Source: Dendrocalamus latiflorus
Lineage: Eukaryota; Streptophyta; Magnoliopsida; Poales; Poaceae
Reading direction: 5' to 3'
DNA length: 64,000 nt
Assembly: GCA_017311315.1 (NCBI GenBank)
Contig: CM029634.1
Coordinates: 26,655,622-26,719,621 of the forward strand
The translations under genes and the position numbers were made by a program. Under the pieces are notes generated by a model that made no database searches, was not told the DNA's origin, and worked only from the letters and a program-made list of their open reading frames with translations. Each line of letters starts with the position of its first letter. Positions within the stretch are counted from its first letter, which is position 1. This document shows positions 48,705-59,325 of this stretch, piece by piece.

Positions 48705-51597
48705 TTATTTTGGCACCCAATACTGAGTCACACGACGAGCAGAAGTAGTCACGCAGGACTGACCTCTAGCTACCCTACGCTCTCCGTCGCTCAAAAAGCC
48801 AGAAGGTCTATGAACAGACCTGAAGCTGTTGCTGGGTCCGACTACTATGGGAGAGCGAGTCGGAGCACCAGCAACATACCAATCTCGCCGTGGGTAGCTA
48901 TCTCGACGGGGGAAACGAGATCTACCCTCAGGACTGTGGATATCATGACCAGAGGCAAATCGAGGACGAAAATCAGAAAACTCAGAAAAACCAAGTCCTC
49001 GATGCTGCTCAAACACATCAAACTGATCAACCCAAGACCTCGTGTTGGTCTTAGGTGCACTCAAGGTCTAGGGCTGACCCTGAATACGCCTAAGAGCCTG
49101 AACACGGTCTCTCCGCGCGATCTTGGCTCGCCTGAAGCATCTGTCGATCATATGTCCATCCTATGACAGAAAGTACAATGATACTTCACCTTCTGAGAGA
49201 TAGAAGTAGCATGATGGGGCTTCGCCTTCTGAAAGGTCGAAGCAACAGGTGAAACCACCTTACTGTTAGAAATCCCTTGGACAAAGCCCGTAGATTTGAA
49301 CTCAACCTTTTTGGTCCTGGGCTTGACCTCGATCATACGTGCTGCTATGGGTCTAAGAACAGCAGGTGGATGCTTCCTAACATCCTCAAGAAAATCGTAT
49401 CCTAGACCTTGATTGAATTTGCAAATCTTGGATTGGTCTAGAATAAGATTCAGCTTCTTCTTGCCTCCAACAAACCTCTCAAGAGTGTTCATAAGATACT
49501 AACACTCCTGAAATAGAGAGGTGCAAGAAGAGCAGAGGGAAGAAGAGACAGCAGAAGGTAAGGGAGAAGAAGAAGAAGAACCAATAGCAGAAGAACAGAT
49601 GGCATGCACTCACAGCTGCCTCGGAAGGAACAGGAGGGATAGTCCTACTGCTAGCCATTTGGTTCTCGTCTCTAAGCATCTCTACCCTATCCTTAGACTT
49701 CTCCCCCACAACAGCACAAGCATCACATTAGGATTGTGGCTTCTCTAGTAGGTCCTTAGTTAGCTTCACACATTTATCGTCCAAAGCAATGAGTTCAAGT
49801 TTTAGTTTTTCACAACTATTGCATGGTGAGCTAACAGGGTCCTTAATCGCATATTGAGTCAATCTGTTGTTATGGTCAATCATTTCTTGAAACTGTTTAG
49901 AGACAGATTCAAGTTCAGCAATTAATTTAGGACAATTTGTGCAAGATACAATGGGCTCAAGCAAAGAAGCATGCAATTCAGCAATTTTATGATCTGCCTT
50001 CTTTAGGTTCATTTTCAAATTATTGCAGCTTTCACAAGTTTCAGGCAGATCAAGGAGCATAGTGTAAAGACCTCTAAATGTGTTGTCCTTATCCTCACAT
50101 GAGGTGCAAGATGTAGTCTCAACAACAGTAGATAAAAGAGCGGCTACCCTACTCATCTCTAGTTCAGCAAGCAGACTAACATTCTCCACCTTAACCATGT
50201 CAAACTCAGAAGACAACTATCATAAGAGGTCCTTAATTTCTCCATATCTCCAAGCAAAACTAAACATACATCACAATCGTCACGGGAGGGAGCAGATATA
50301 AGTGAAGTAAGCTCCCTTGACAATCTATCTACTTCCTTCTCCAACTCACTACACCTAGCTCTAGACCTAGCATGAAATTTTTTTAGCTTAAGAAAAGCAT
50401 CATTGAGCTGGTCATAAGAAGGATATACCTCATCGGAGTCAGAGTAGAGGTCGCTGTCGCTGATGTCGCCCTCAAGGGCCATGAAGCACATGCTGATGAA
50501 GTCGTCGTTGTCCTTGGGATCTTGATCATCCTTCCCATCGTCGTCACTCCACCCCTCCACCTCGCTGAGGTCGATGTCGTCGAAGGCGATGAAGACGCGA
50601 TGGAAGAGCTTCTTGGCTTTGCCAAGGTCGCGGAACTTCTTCCCTTTGCCTGGGGGCTTCTTGTTCCGGTTCTTGTTGGTGTAGTCATTCTTGCTCGAAC
50701 CGCCGTAGTTGTTCTTGCCCTTCTCCAACTTGGGGCAGTTTGCTCGAATGTAGTTGGGGCCACCACACTGAAAGCAAATCACATGACCTCCTCTCTTTCT
50801 CTCCCTAACCCTCTTGTATGCATGAGAAAATTTTCTGACTAAGAGGGCTAGTTGGTTTTTGGAAGCTGCTCTAGATGATCATCATCAATTTCACACAAAG
50901 CAGCAAGAGAGAAACCAGAAATAGTGTCAGCAGAAGATCCAAAGGCAGGACTGGGATCGGTGACCAAAGCCATCGACTGTAACTTCGACTTGCGAGAGAC
51001 AATGTCAATCTCGTGAGTCTTGAGGCGTGAATGCAACGCATCAAGAGTCAAAGTCGAAAGATTTGTCGTGTCCTTAATGGTGGTCACTTTCATCTCCCAA
51101 ACACGCAAATCCAAAGCCGAGAGCATTTGATGAGCGTTGTCCGAGTCGGGGTATGTGAGACCGACCACTCAGAGGTTACTCAAGATCTTGTGGAACATCA
51201 CAAAGCACTCATCCAGGGACTCTCCAGCGAGAATTTCAAACTTGTTGTAATCTCGCTTGTACTAGTCCTGTCGTACTGTCTTAATTTGGGTGGTGCCCTC
51301 ATGGTAAGCATCGAGGGTTACCCAAATATCGAAGACCGACGAAAGATGAGAAATGCGATCAAACTCGTTTCGGCTTAAACCTTGGATGATGATGTTCCTT
51401 GCCTTAGCATTCGCCTCAATATCGGGCATGTTTGCCACATTGATGTTCTCATCGGCAGGAACAACAAAGCGCATTTTAACCTTGCGCCAAATCGCATAGC
51501 CCTGAGCCTAAATGTAGGTCTCCATCCGACTCTTCCAGAAGGGATAGTCGATCCCATCGAAGATCAGGGGCTTGGTGGAATACTTATCTGTCGCCAT
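48705..51597 (-). pseudogene. Gag of copia element 2
   Basis: Same protein as in element 1: start MATDKYSTKPLIFDG at 51597, N-terminal capsid-like region, a zinc knuckle (CFQCGGPNYIRANC, about 50734-50778), acidic stretch, and coiled-coil region with CxxC pairs (CDVC, CESC, CTNC and CNSC) to a basic tail ending at 48705. It is broken by a stop after METYI, stops near 51266 and 51171, a one-base deletion near 50868 and a shift near 50215. The 3' end closes in the frame before pol, as in element 1. Confidence 0.88.
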
Positions 51598-53833
51598 GGC
51601 AACACAGGGGGGGTGAATGGTGCCTTCAAAAAAACGCCCCAAGTATTCCCACAATTTTCTTCTTCGATAGCTATAGCAGCTATGAAGCAAGAAAATAGAT
51701 TTTGCTCACTGGTAGCCGAAATTAATTTTGCAAACCGAAAAGACCAGCTACTGCAAACAAGTTTTGCCAAAAACAAGGAACTGAAATTTGCACATAAAAC
51801 TGACCAAAGGCTCAAACACTGATTTGCAGTAGCAACTGCAGCTATTGCAGACTGGAAACTGCAGTATTGTTGACCATTACTCAAGCACTGATCTGCAGTA
51901 GCAACTGTAGCTACTGCAGACTGAAAACTGCAATCTGAAAATAGAAAACAGCAGCTTCTCAAATCAGAAAACAGCAACTGCAGTTTGAAAACTGCACTCT
52001 GAAAATCGAGAAAGAGTGATTACACTGAAGTGCAGCAGCAGCTACATCTACTACAGACTGAAAACTGCAATCTGAAAATAGAAAACAACAGCTTCTCAAA
52101 TCTGAAAACAACAACTGCAGTATAAAAAGACTCGACTAAAAATCTGCAAAAGAGATGACTGCCCTCGGCTGAAATTGGCAGCTAAAACTGAACGCATTCG
52201 GCTGAGAACAGGGCTGGACAAAAATGATTACTGCTGCAGGCTGTTGATTGCTCAGCTGAAAACAAGACACAAAAGGAGCAAATGAAAATAAAAAGAATGC
52301 AGACTGAAAAGAGAAGTGCTGCTGAAAACAGCACATAGTAAATACCGCAGAGATGGCAAATTCCAGCGAAATTCAAGAAAATGTTGCTATCCATTTCACA
52401 CCAAAGGATCAAGACCTTATTCTAAATAGGATTGAGACTTCAGGGTCAACAAACTGCAGACAAAGAGCAAGGAAAATGAAATCTGGACAGAAATCTGAAA
52501 TTGAACTGAAAAAGAGACAGATTTCCAAATTGATTGTCATTCTTCAATCTTTGCTTATGAGACTTTGTAATACATCAAGAAATGATCTCATGGCAGAGAA
52601 CCACAAATCTTTAGCAGCCATTTCACTGAGAAAAACAAAGAACCGAGTGTCCCCTGCCTCCAAACCCTAAATGGTGCAAAACAGAGGAAGTGATGCGCAT
52701 GAGTGAAAATGCAAAATACATATTCAATCTGTCTTTTGCTCTCGGGAATGGTTTGGCCAATTAGCCTTTGAGTATTTCCCAGTTCAGAGCACATGATTTG
52801 CAGCTACTCAAATCAAAGCAATTTATTCAACCGAAAGGAAGAAAGAAAGAACAGCACAGGAGACAGAATACGGGAAATAAATGCAACTCAACAACTCTCC
52901 TTCTCATATTGATTCAATATCGTGAATGCTTACAAGAGAGGAATGATTACATTGGCCCCATACGCAGTTGAGAACAAGGAGAACACACTCTCTCAGCTCA
53001 CTCCTACAGACTGCTTCCTTGCTTACCACGAGAACCCACACACTGCCTCCTCTCTTAAGGCTCCAGGCTCACACCCAAATGGCAAATCAAGAAAGGTCAG
53101 CCATTTCCCACTCCATGCTCCTCACACAAAAGAAGCAAGAGTCAAAGTCAACACAAGAAATGGAGGGAAAACCAGCCACTCCACTCAAGCTTGAGTCAAT
53201 TCTCCAAATTGCCCTTCAAGCACCTTCCCGGAAGCTTCCTACAGCCGGCACCCTGACCATCTGGACCTCGACTCCTCCCTGAGTCTAGTCCAGGTCCGCT
53301 CCACTGCACACGACCGCACCCAGCATCCTGACCGTCTGGACCTCAGCTCCTCCTTGAGCCTAGTCCCGGTCCACTCGCCGTTGCCCGTCGTGTCCATCAC
53401 CGGTAGCTCCAGCTCCGGTTCCTCGTCTCCCGACTCGCAACCACCTCAAAAGCCTCGATCATCTTCGGTGTCTCCGACCGTCTGGACCTCAACACCTCCT
53501 GTGCCTAGTCCCGGTCCTCCCACGCCTCACCATTACCTAGCTCCGACATCCTGCAGTCACACAGACAAGCAAATCGTCACATAGCACCGCTCGACACAAT
53601 ATAAATAACATTAGCATTAACAAAAGGTACTCAAGCATGAAATACCCAAATCGACCGATCGAGAAGGAAAAGCAAGCGTCCTAAGCACTCCCGACCGCGA
53701 TCGACCAAGTCCAACCGAACTGGACTGCGCCATGCACCGACTTGGCTTGAACCAACCAAACCAAACTCAAACTTTCCAGAACACGAGAAAATTACTCATC
53801 ACAAACATGGGGACACCTCGACATGGTCTCTCA
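51596..53833 (-). repeat. 5' LTR of copia element 2, inner end deleted
   Basis: 2238 bp, colinear with 44783-47097. Its first 13 bases, the primer binding site and the gag leader are missing: the gag start codon at 51595-51597 overlaps the five bases atggc where the LTR begins. The outer end TCTCTCA and the target duplication are intact. Confidence 0.92.
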
Positions 53834-55254
53834 TTAACGAGCTATTATCGAGCTTCTTTCAAAATTGACATAGTTCAACATAAAATCATTTATTTATCGT
53901 TTAAGTGATTATTTTATATTTGAACCAATGAGCCACCATCGAGCCAAGCCTCATTAACCTTTTTCACTTGAAATGGACTCATTTCAATTTTGAACCCAAT
54001 AACTACTTTGATCGGTTGATTTGAGCCCTAACAAGCTTTTTTGCTAGCCCTACACAAGAGCCGGGGCAGTGCTGGCGTGTGCACAGCGGGCGCGGGATGG
54101 CAGCTCGCATGGCATGGGCATGATGCATTGGGGGCACACACAGCTAGGTGAGGGAGTGGCATGGCCTTGCTGGGCCAAGCCGAGGGCCATTGGGCCAGGG
54201 AAGGAGAGAAAACGAGCTGGGCCATGCCTAAGCAAGATTTGGGCTTCTGAAATTTTGAAAAACGAATTTTAATTTTTGGGTGGAGTTGAATTTGATTTGA
54301 ACTCAAATTTCAAATTTTTATTTAGGCATGGAACATTCCCAAAAATGGGATGTTACATCTTTCACGTGAACACGACCAACAAATCTCTCTTTCACAATTC
54401 CACAATTATCATCGCAAGACCACCGTCACTTGTTCTTTGCAAGAGACATCTCTGGACTCATCAACCAGTAAGCAAAACACATCATGTGCAATTTGTTTGA
54501 GAATAGAATGCAATATTTCATTTGCAAAAACAATGAACAATCTCCTTCTAGATGGGAGGAGATGCCATAAGACTATTACCTGCAGCATTTTTACCCACCA
54601 CCTTGCCTACAGCTGGATTTTTCTTTGCATACCACTCAGGAGTTTCTAAGAAGTTTCCTTTGTTATAGGACTCCATCAACTCATCATGGCCTTCAAAAGG
54701 CAATCATTGCTTCAATAATAGTCTAACAACATTAATTGAAGCCCTTAGTCGAGTAAAATAGGCAATCTTAGCAGCTTCACTTTGTGTATGGATAGTAACA
54801 TCAATGTGTTATTTCCTTTTTAACAAATCATCATAATTTTTCAGTGCTTGGTTGTGGACGCTATTCACTCCCCCTATATGGTCTTCTAGTTTGGCTTTTT
54901 TGTTCAAACTAGACCAACCATTTACAACAATTGCATCATACCCAGCTTCTTTATTATTATGGTCCCTAAACAATAAGCAACAAAAGCAATATGCTCTATC
55001 TTTGGACTCGCTATACTCAACCAACTCCCAAACTCATTAAACCATTTAGGAAAATCATAAGTGCGAGGTTGATAAGGCCCATTATCCAAGTACTTTCTTC
55101 TTATCACATCTTTCTAATTAGGATGGTAATCATCTATTCCTTTCCTTTTGCTTAGATCAAACTTAATCTCCTCTTCCCAATTGCTGTCTTCTTGGGGTGA
55201 ATTCCTAGCATTAGCAGAACTATCTGGCACTTTCCTTTTTAGAAACTTCTCCAT

Positions 55255-55856
55255 AAATTTACTTGATATTTACCAAGTATTTGAAAACTCAATTGATGTT
55301 GTCATGTTCAAAAAAACTAAAAGAGCAAACACACATTTAGAAGGTTGCTTACTTGACAATCATCACATCAGATCAAAAGGTAGGTGAAATTTGAGCACAT
55401 GGGTCACGATCACTTACAATTTTTCCTCCGATTTAGCGATTTGTAACAAACTAGGCCGGTATTCTAAAAACCTAAATTGAAACCCTAGGTGTAACCTTAT
55501 AATTTGACAAAAAACAAAAAACAATCATCACTCTAAAACCATAAATCACAAATGCAGTCTCTTTGCCTAAAAGAAATCAGAATAATTTGGAGAAAATTAT
55601 CAATACCCTATGCCGATTGCCCGATTCATTGCTTAATATCCCAATGCTCAATGAGGGATATGATTGATGGGCAATGAATATGTGAGCAGGAATCCAAAAT
55701 GGTGGCTGCAAGCTAGTGAGGGCAGCAATTGCGACTAGGTAAGGCGATGGGCGTGTGGTGAGTAGGGAATTTTTGGAAGGCCGACATGGCAGGGCGCACT
55801 CACACATGCAGCACGCGAGCCACGACTATGTTCAGGTCTCGATTGGCTGGACTCTT
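55255..55856. other. Sequence 5' of the hAT transposase pseudogene
   Basis: AT-rich and non-coding to about 55620, then a GC-richer stretch. It should include the 5' end of the hAT element, but no terminus can be paired with the left side. Confidence 0.35.
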
Positions 55857-56290
55857 GTAACATCCTAATTTTCAGTGATTTTTTTAAAGTTTTAAGATAA
55901 AAATAACCATTTGGAATTTTCTTGAATTAATTAAAGCTTAATATGAATTTTCTAAAAATAAAAAAGATTTAATATGAATAAAATAAAAATCAATTAAATG
56001 AAAACCTATTTATTTGGTTCCTTATGTACAAGGAATTGTTTTGCATTTATTGGAGCTTAATTTAATTTATCCTAATTTCTAGAATTATGAAATTCCTTGA
56101 AACTCCAAAATATCGAAACCTCTAGAAAAAATGTTTGTTTTTTCTGGGTCCAACCTATTTTTCTTGATCCATCTTTTCTTTTTTTCCTTTTTCTCTCTTT
56201 CTCTCTCTTGGGTTGTTGTTCACTAAACACTATTTACATGGCTACTATTCATCTTCTCCTATCGGCCGAACAGACTCGAGCCAAAATAGA
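55857..56290 (-). repeat. Fragment of a third LTR of the solo LTR A/B family, inverted
   Basis: Begins TGTAACATCCTAATTTTCAG, the reverse complement of the A/B LTR end, and stays similar to the complement of 35400-35650 for about 150 bases (gaattaattaaa block). The remainder is too diverged to place the far end. Confidence 0.6.
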
Positions 56291-56479
56291 GGCATGACAC
56301 CTTCCATGGCCACATAAGCATAATTCTTGTCGCATGTAACTTTAGTCTACGAATGTGTTTTATAACTTCTCATGAATCATGTTTTACCTTGCGTCTACAT
56401 GATACTACAATTTACAAATGTGTTTTGCAAAATTGATTGAAGTATATGCAAATGTGGCCTTTGCTAAAATTTACAAACC

Positions 56480-57582
56480 AAACAGAGCCATGTGTTCACC
56501 CTTGACCGACCAGTAGTATGACTAGGCATGTGTTGCTGGTTGAACCGCTAGAGAGTCTTTTTTTCTGAGCTGTGCTAGAGCAGTCTGACTAGCTCCATGT
56601 GAGTGGTTTGACCGACCTGTGTGGTCTAACCGGGCATTTTTGTAGCTTGCTGCTTTTTTCCATAGAGTTGTTTTTTTGTGCTCATCTTTGGACTTGGTCT
56701 CGTGGTCTGACCGGTGCCTATTTGAGCGGTTTAATCGGTAGCTGCCATAACAGCTAGTTTTCTAGCTGTTGCAAAGCAGAACGGTCCAACCGACCATCTA
56801 TTAGCTGTTAGACCGGTTTCAGCTATTTTTGTTGAACTCTTGTTCCAATGGCTTGTTTCTTTGTGTGGGGTATAAATACCCCTTTGTGGCCAGTTGAGTA
56901 AAGAGGCTGTAGCATTCCTTCTTCTTGAGCTAAGAGCAAGCTCTTTCACCTCTTGTGTACATGTGTTGCATCTAGTGAGCTTGTAGAGGAAAATCCTTAC
57001 GCATGTATTGTATTTGGTGGTGGATTATGTATCCATTGAGCTCAACATCTAATTAGTTCAAGTGAGCGTCTCTAACTTGTTACTTTTAGTGGTTGTTGGC
57101 ACCTAGATGGTTTGGAGGAGTTGTACTGGTGATCTTCTCAAAGTAGCTTGTGAGAATGCCCAGTTGTTTGTGAGTGGCTTGGTGCTCACTATCTCTGGAG
57201 TGGAGGAACATCAAGCCTCATGGATTGAGGTTCTTAGGTTAATTCATGGAGCTAGTCTAATTTGTTTGGGCTTACCTTAACTAGGATCAGGAGAAACCAA
57301 CATGTTTTTGAAAACCACGGTAAAACATCTTGTGTCAATTGTGGTTTGCTTTCTTCTGCTTATTTACATTCCTAGAATTAAATTGCTTACTTTTCTCTTG
57401 AGGATTGCAAACCTTGATCTAGCTATAGATTGTTGTTGCACTTAGTTGAGATGAGTTGATTTAGGCTTTAATTGTTCAAAATAGATTTGATTTATGTTTC
57501 CACATATAAAATTCATTTTAGCCAAAGAGGTTTTTTAAAAGCACCTATTCACCTCACTCTAGTCATCCTCCTCGACCTTACA
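56480..57582 (+). repeat. LTR or LTR fragment of a copia-like element
   Basis: Carries repeated gaccggt/accggtc motifs (56495-56810), a TATA-like ggtataaatacccc (about 56867-56880), and an end caccta-ttcacctcactctag followed by ctcgaccttaca. This resembles the LTR ends of grass copia elements. There is no primer site or coding sequence to the right, so it is probably a solo LTR; the left boundary is uncertain. Confidence 0.5.
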
Positions 57583-58401
57583 CCATATCTTTTCTAACAT
57601 TTTTCTTAAAATTTTAAAGGGAGTGGTTACAGGATGGTACACCATTAGGAACGTTCTCAACGGTACAGAGTTTCAGTATGTTTCATCAAGTTTCCCTCCC
57701 CTCCCTCTCCCTCCTTCACTGTTCCCCCTTCCCGCCTTCTTCCCCAGCGTTGGTTGTAGCTTCGTGCCCCTCTTTTGCCTCCCCCTACCCAGCCGTCTCC
57801 TCCCCTACCACGTAACCTAATATTTAGAGCGCATTTGCCTCACCGTGCCTCTCGAAGTTGTCGCCCACTGCCCAATGCCCTCTGCCACCAACCATTGCCG
57901 GACCACTGCCTCTCTAGCCTATATACATCCCACGACGCCACCACTCCTCTAGCCGGAGCTCGAGAAGATAGGGGAGTGACAGCCAGATCGATGGAGCGGG
58001 GGCGTACCATCAGGGCTGGAGCCTGGATAGTTGGTCAACCTTGGCCCCTTGGGGGACGACCGGATCTAGTAGCATCGCATTCGGGGATGATAATACATGG
58101 CGACGCTGTGGCCAGAGATGACAGACTCGGTGGCGGCGGCCTAGATGACGATCAAGGCTAGAGCTCGGGCAGCCGGTCGACCTCGCCCCCACCAAGGGAT
58201 GATTGGATCCGGCAGCACCGCAGTCGGGGATGGCGATACGTGGCGGCATCGTGTCTGGAGACAACGCATTCGGTGGCAGCAACCTCCTGTCAGTGTGAGC
58301 GAGAGAGAGAAGAGAGAGATCGAGAGAGAGTGGAGCAAGAGAAAGAGATCGAATGGTAGAGAGCTATACCGTTTTTTTTTAGTGAAATGGTATATCATTT
58401 T
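57583..58401. other. Non-coding region with pyrimidine-rich and GC-rich parts
   Basis: A C/T-rich stretch (57680-57830), a GC-rich stretch with a tandem duplication (58014-58287) and a GA-rich microsatellite (58300-58345). No gene is supported. Confidence 0.4.
58014..58287. repeat. Tandem duplication, period about 142 bp
   Basis: 58014-58143 and 58156-58287 align throughout (gg-cgaccggatc against gg-tgattggatcc, gcattcggggatg against gcagtcggggatg, tacatggcg against tacgtggcg, cggtggc) with about 20 per cent difference. Confidence 0.75.
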
Positions 58402-58935
58402 TTAGTTTTTCTTAAAGTTTTAAATCCATCAATCTATTACCATTATGCGGTTCTAATTAGCGAGAGGGACTCAACCATAGCCATTAACTTGAGGCTAGCT
58501 TTGTGCTAGATTGTTTATTTCCACTTTTCTTGTAAATGTATCAAGACATCGCGGCCAGTGGCACAGCTACTGCCCAGCGACCCCTGGTGGCTACCCAGGC
58601 TCACCAGCGAAAGCACAGTAAAACTTCTCTATAATTGGTGGAATTAAAGATAATATTATCTTAAGTAAATACTCACCGTAGTTTGGTTTATCAAGGCTTG
58701 GAAAATTCCGTGCTCTGCCACTGATGGCGCCTATGTTCGGAGAAAAGAGAGCACTATACCTGTAACTTTCAACAAAGCAAAAAAGCAAAGCGATAATGTT
58801 ATCATCTGTGATGTCATGTGGTCATCCATCAGTTCACAAGCTAACAATAATTTCAAGAACAGAGGAAAAGAAACCGAAAGACATAGTTGCAATATCTGGA
58901 TCCACAGGGTCCTCCCTGCAACTTCCCATTCGCAT
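58402..58935 (+). repeat. Copy 4 of the dispersed repeat: upstream region of the receptor gene
   Basis: Excluding the MITE at 58556-58723, this sequence is colinear with parts of 21600-22030 and 39165-39600 (gcgagagggact; ccacttttcttgtaaat; aactttcaacaaagcaaaaaa; gtcatccatcagttcacaagc; catagttgcaatatc). It ends about 200 bases before the receptor start codon, so it would form much of the proximal promoter. Confidence 0.7.
58556..58723. mobile_element. 168-bp hAT-like MITE in the receptor promoter
   Basis: Starts CAGTGGCACAGC and ends GCTCTGCCACTG (near-perfect inverted repeats), with flanks atcgcggc (58548-58555) and atggcgcc (58724-58731) matching at 6 of 8 bases. It interrupts the dispersed repeat at a point where the other copies are continuous (gacattgcacctat), which confirms it as an insertion. 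Confidence 0.8.
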
Positions 58936-59136
58936 AACAACCGCACTTGAGCCTGCGGGCGTCGAGGGGTCGTCGTCTCTCCTCTCGCCGAGGCATAAAC
59001 AAAACAAGCAAAGCGAAACCCCACTCCTCTCCTCTCCTCTGCTTTATCTTCGTGTGGTGAAGGCCGTCCATTGGCGGGCTGCGCGAGGTCGGGAGTTGGG
59101 TTTCTGATCGCTGCTTGTGGCGTCTGGGTGGCGGTG
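58936..59136 (+). promoter_or_regulatory. Core promoter and 5' leader of the ABA receptor gene
   Basis: The 200 bases before the start codon include a pyrimidine patch (ctcctctcctctcctctgc, about 59025-59043) typical of TATA-less plant core promoters. The transcription start is therefore probably within about 100 bases of it. I see no clear TATA box here. Confidence 0.45.
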
Positions 59137-59325
59137 ATGGTGGAGATGGACGGAGGCGGTGGCGGAGGAGGAGCGGAGGCGGCGCCGCGGTGGCGTCTGG
59201 CGGACGAGCGGTGCGACCTGCGCGCCATGGAGACAGACTACGTGCGGCGGTTCCACCGGCACGAGCCCCGCGACCACCAGTGCTCCTCCGCCGTCGCGAA
59301 GCACATCAAGGCCCCCGTCCACCTC
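59137..59325 (+). CDS. PYL: ABA receptor exon 1
   Basis: 63 codons, very GC-rich, from MVEMDGGGGGGG to HIKAPVHL, ending before the donor GTAAGC at 59326. Confidence 0.93.

Larger units (their letters stand above)
44770..53833 (-). mobile_element. SIRE/Maximus-type Ty1/copia element 2, internally deleted
   Basis: Two LTRs of about 2.3 kb flank 4.5 kb of internal sequence, with the 5-bp duplication ttaac at 44765-44769 and 53834-53838. The internal region encodes gag and pol as far as part of integrase. Reverse transcriptase and RNase H, present in element 1, are missing. The primer binding site is also deleted. The two LTRs remain very similar apart from a 78-bp indel, so insertion was relatively recent compared with the surrounding layers. 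Confidence 0.95.
44747..54052. mobile_element. Small hAT MITE in solo LTR B, split by copia element 2
   Basis: The TIR reads TAGGGCTGGC at 44747 and GCTAGCCCTA ending 54052, with one mismatch, and is flanked by a perfect 8-bp duplication cacaagag (44739-44746 and 54053-54060). The MITE pieces are 44747-44769 and 53834-54052, roughly 240 bp before insertion of the copia element. Confidence 0.9.
41593..54357 (+). repeat. Solo LTR B, inserted in the hAT transposase and itself interrupted
   Basis: It begins TGAAGGACCCAG and ends GGGATGTTACA, with a perfect 5-bp duplication tcttt at 41588-41592 and 54358-54362. Removing it and one duplication rejoins the hAT reading frame exactly. The LTR pieces are 41593-44746 and 54061-54357, about 3.45 kb in total. 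It is the same family as solo LTR A. The GC-richer stretch 43920-44740 corresponds to the promoter-proximal part of the LTR. Confidence 0.88.
40175..55254 (-). pseudogene. hAT-family transposase, split by nested insertions
   Basis: The start ATG is at 55254 (MEKFLKRKVPDSSAN). A TTF-type zinc-finger region follows (GPYQPRTYDFPKWFNEFG near 55050, YCFCCLLF near 54965), then the DUF4371-like core up to RFVGRVHVK at 54363. The frame resumes at 41592 (SSYLKSSIDS), continues with EYDGACNMQCELNGLQSL, YYVHYFAHQLQLIVVAI and RWSSHYKTL (41175), and ends in the hAT dimerisation region (ATAIVEWCFSVLKIV, 40320-40390) at about 40175. Between 41593 and 54357 lies a solo LTR carrying further insertions. Stops (for example 55114-55116) and frameshifts make it inactive. 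Known members are nuclear cut-and-paste transposases. Confidence 0.85.

Noticed and set aside
39832..55490. Pairing tagggttcacc (39832) with aaaccctagg (about 55480) as the hAT element's ends
   Set aside because: The inverted match is short and the 8 flanking bases differ, so no boundary is claimed.
57775..58161. 128-codon plus-strand frame upstream of the receptor
   Set aside because: Low-complexity proline and arginine composition over a region with a recent tandem duplication; no domain and no supporting gene structure.
57623..58400. ggtacaccatta and aatggtatatcatt as inverted ends of an element
   Set aside because: Each motif is itself nearly palindromic, so apparent inversion is uninformative, and no target duplication was found.
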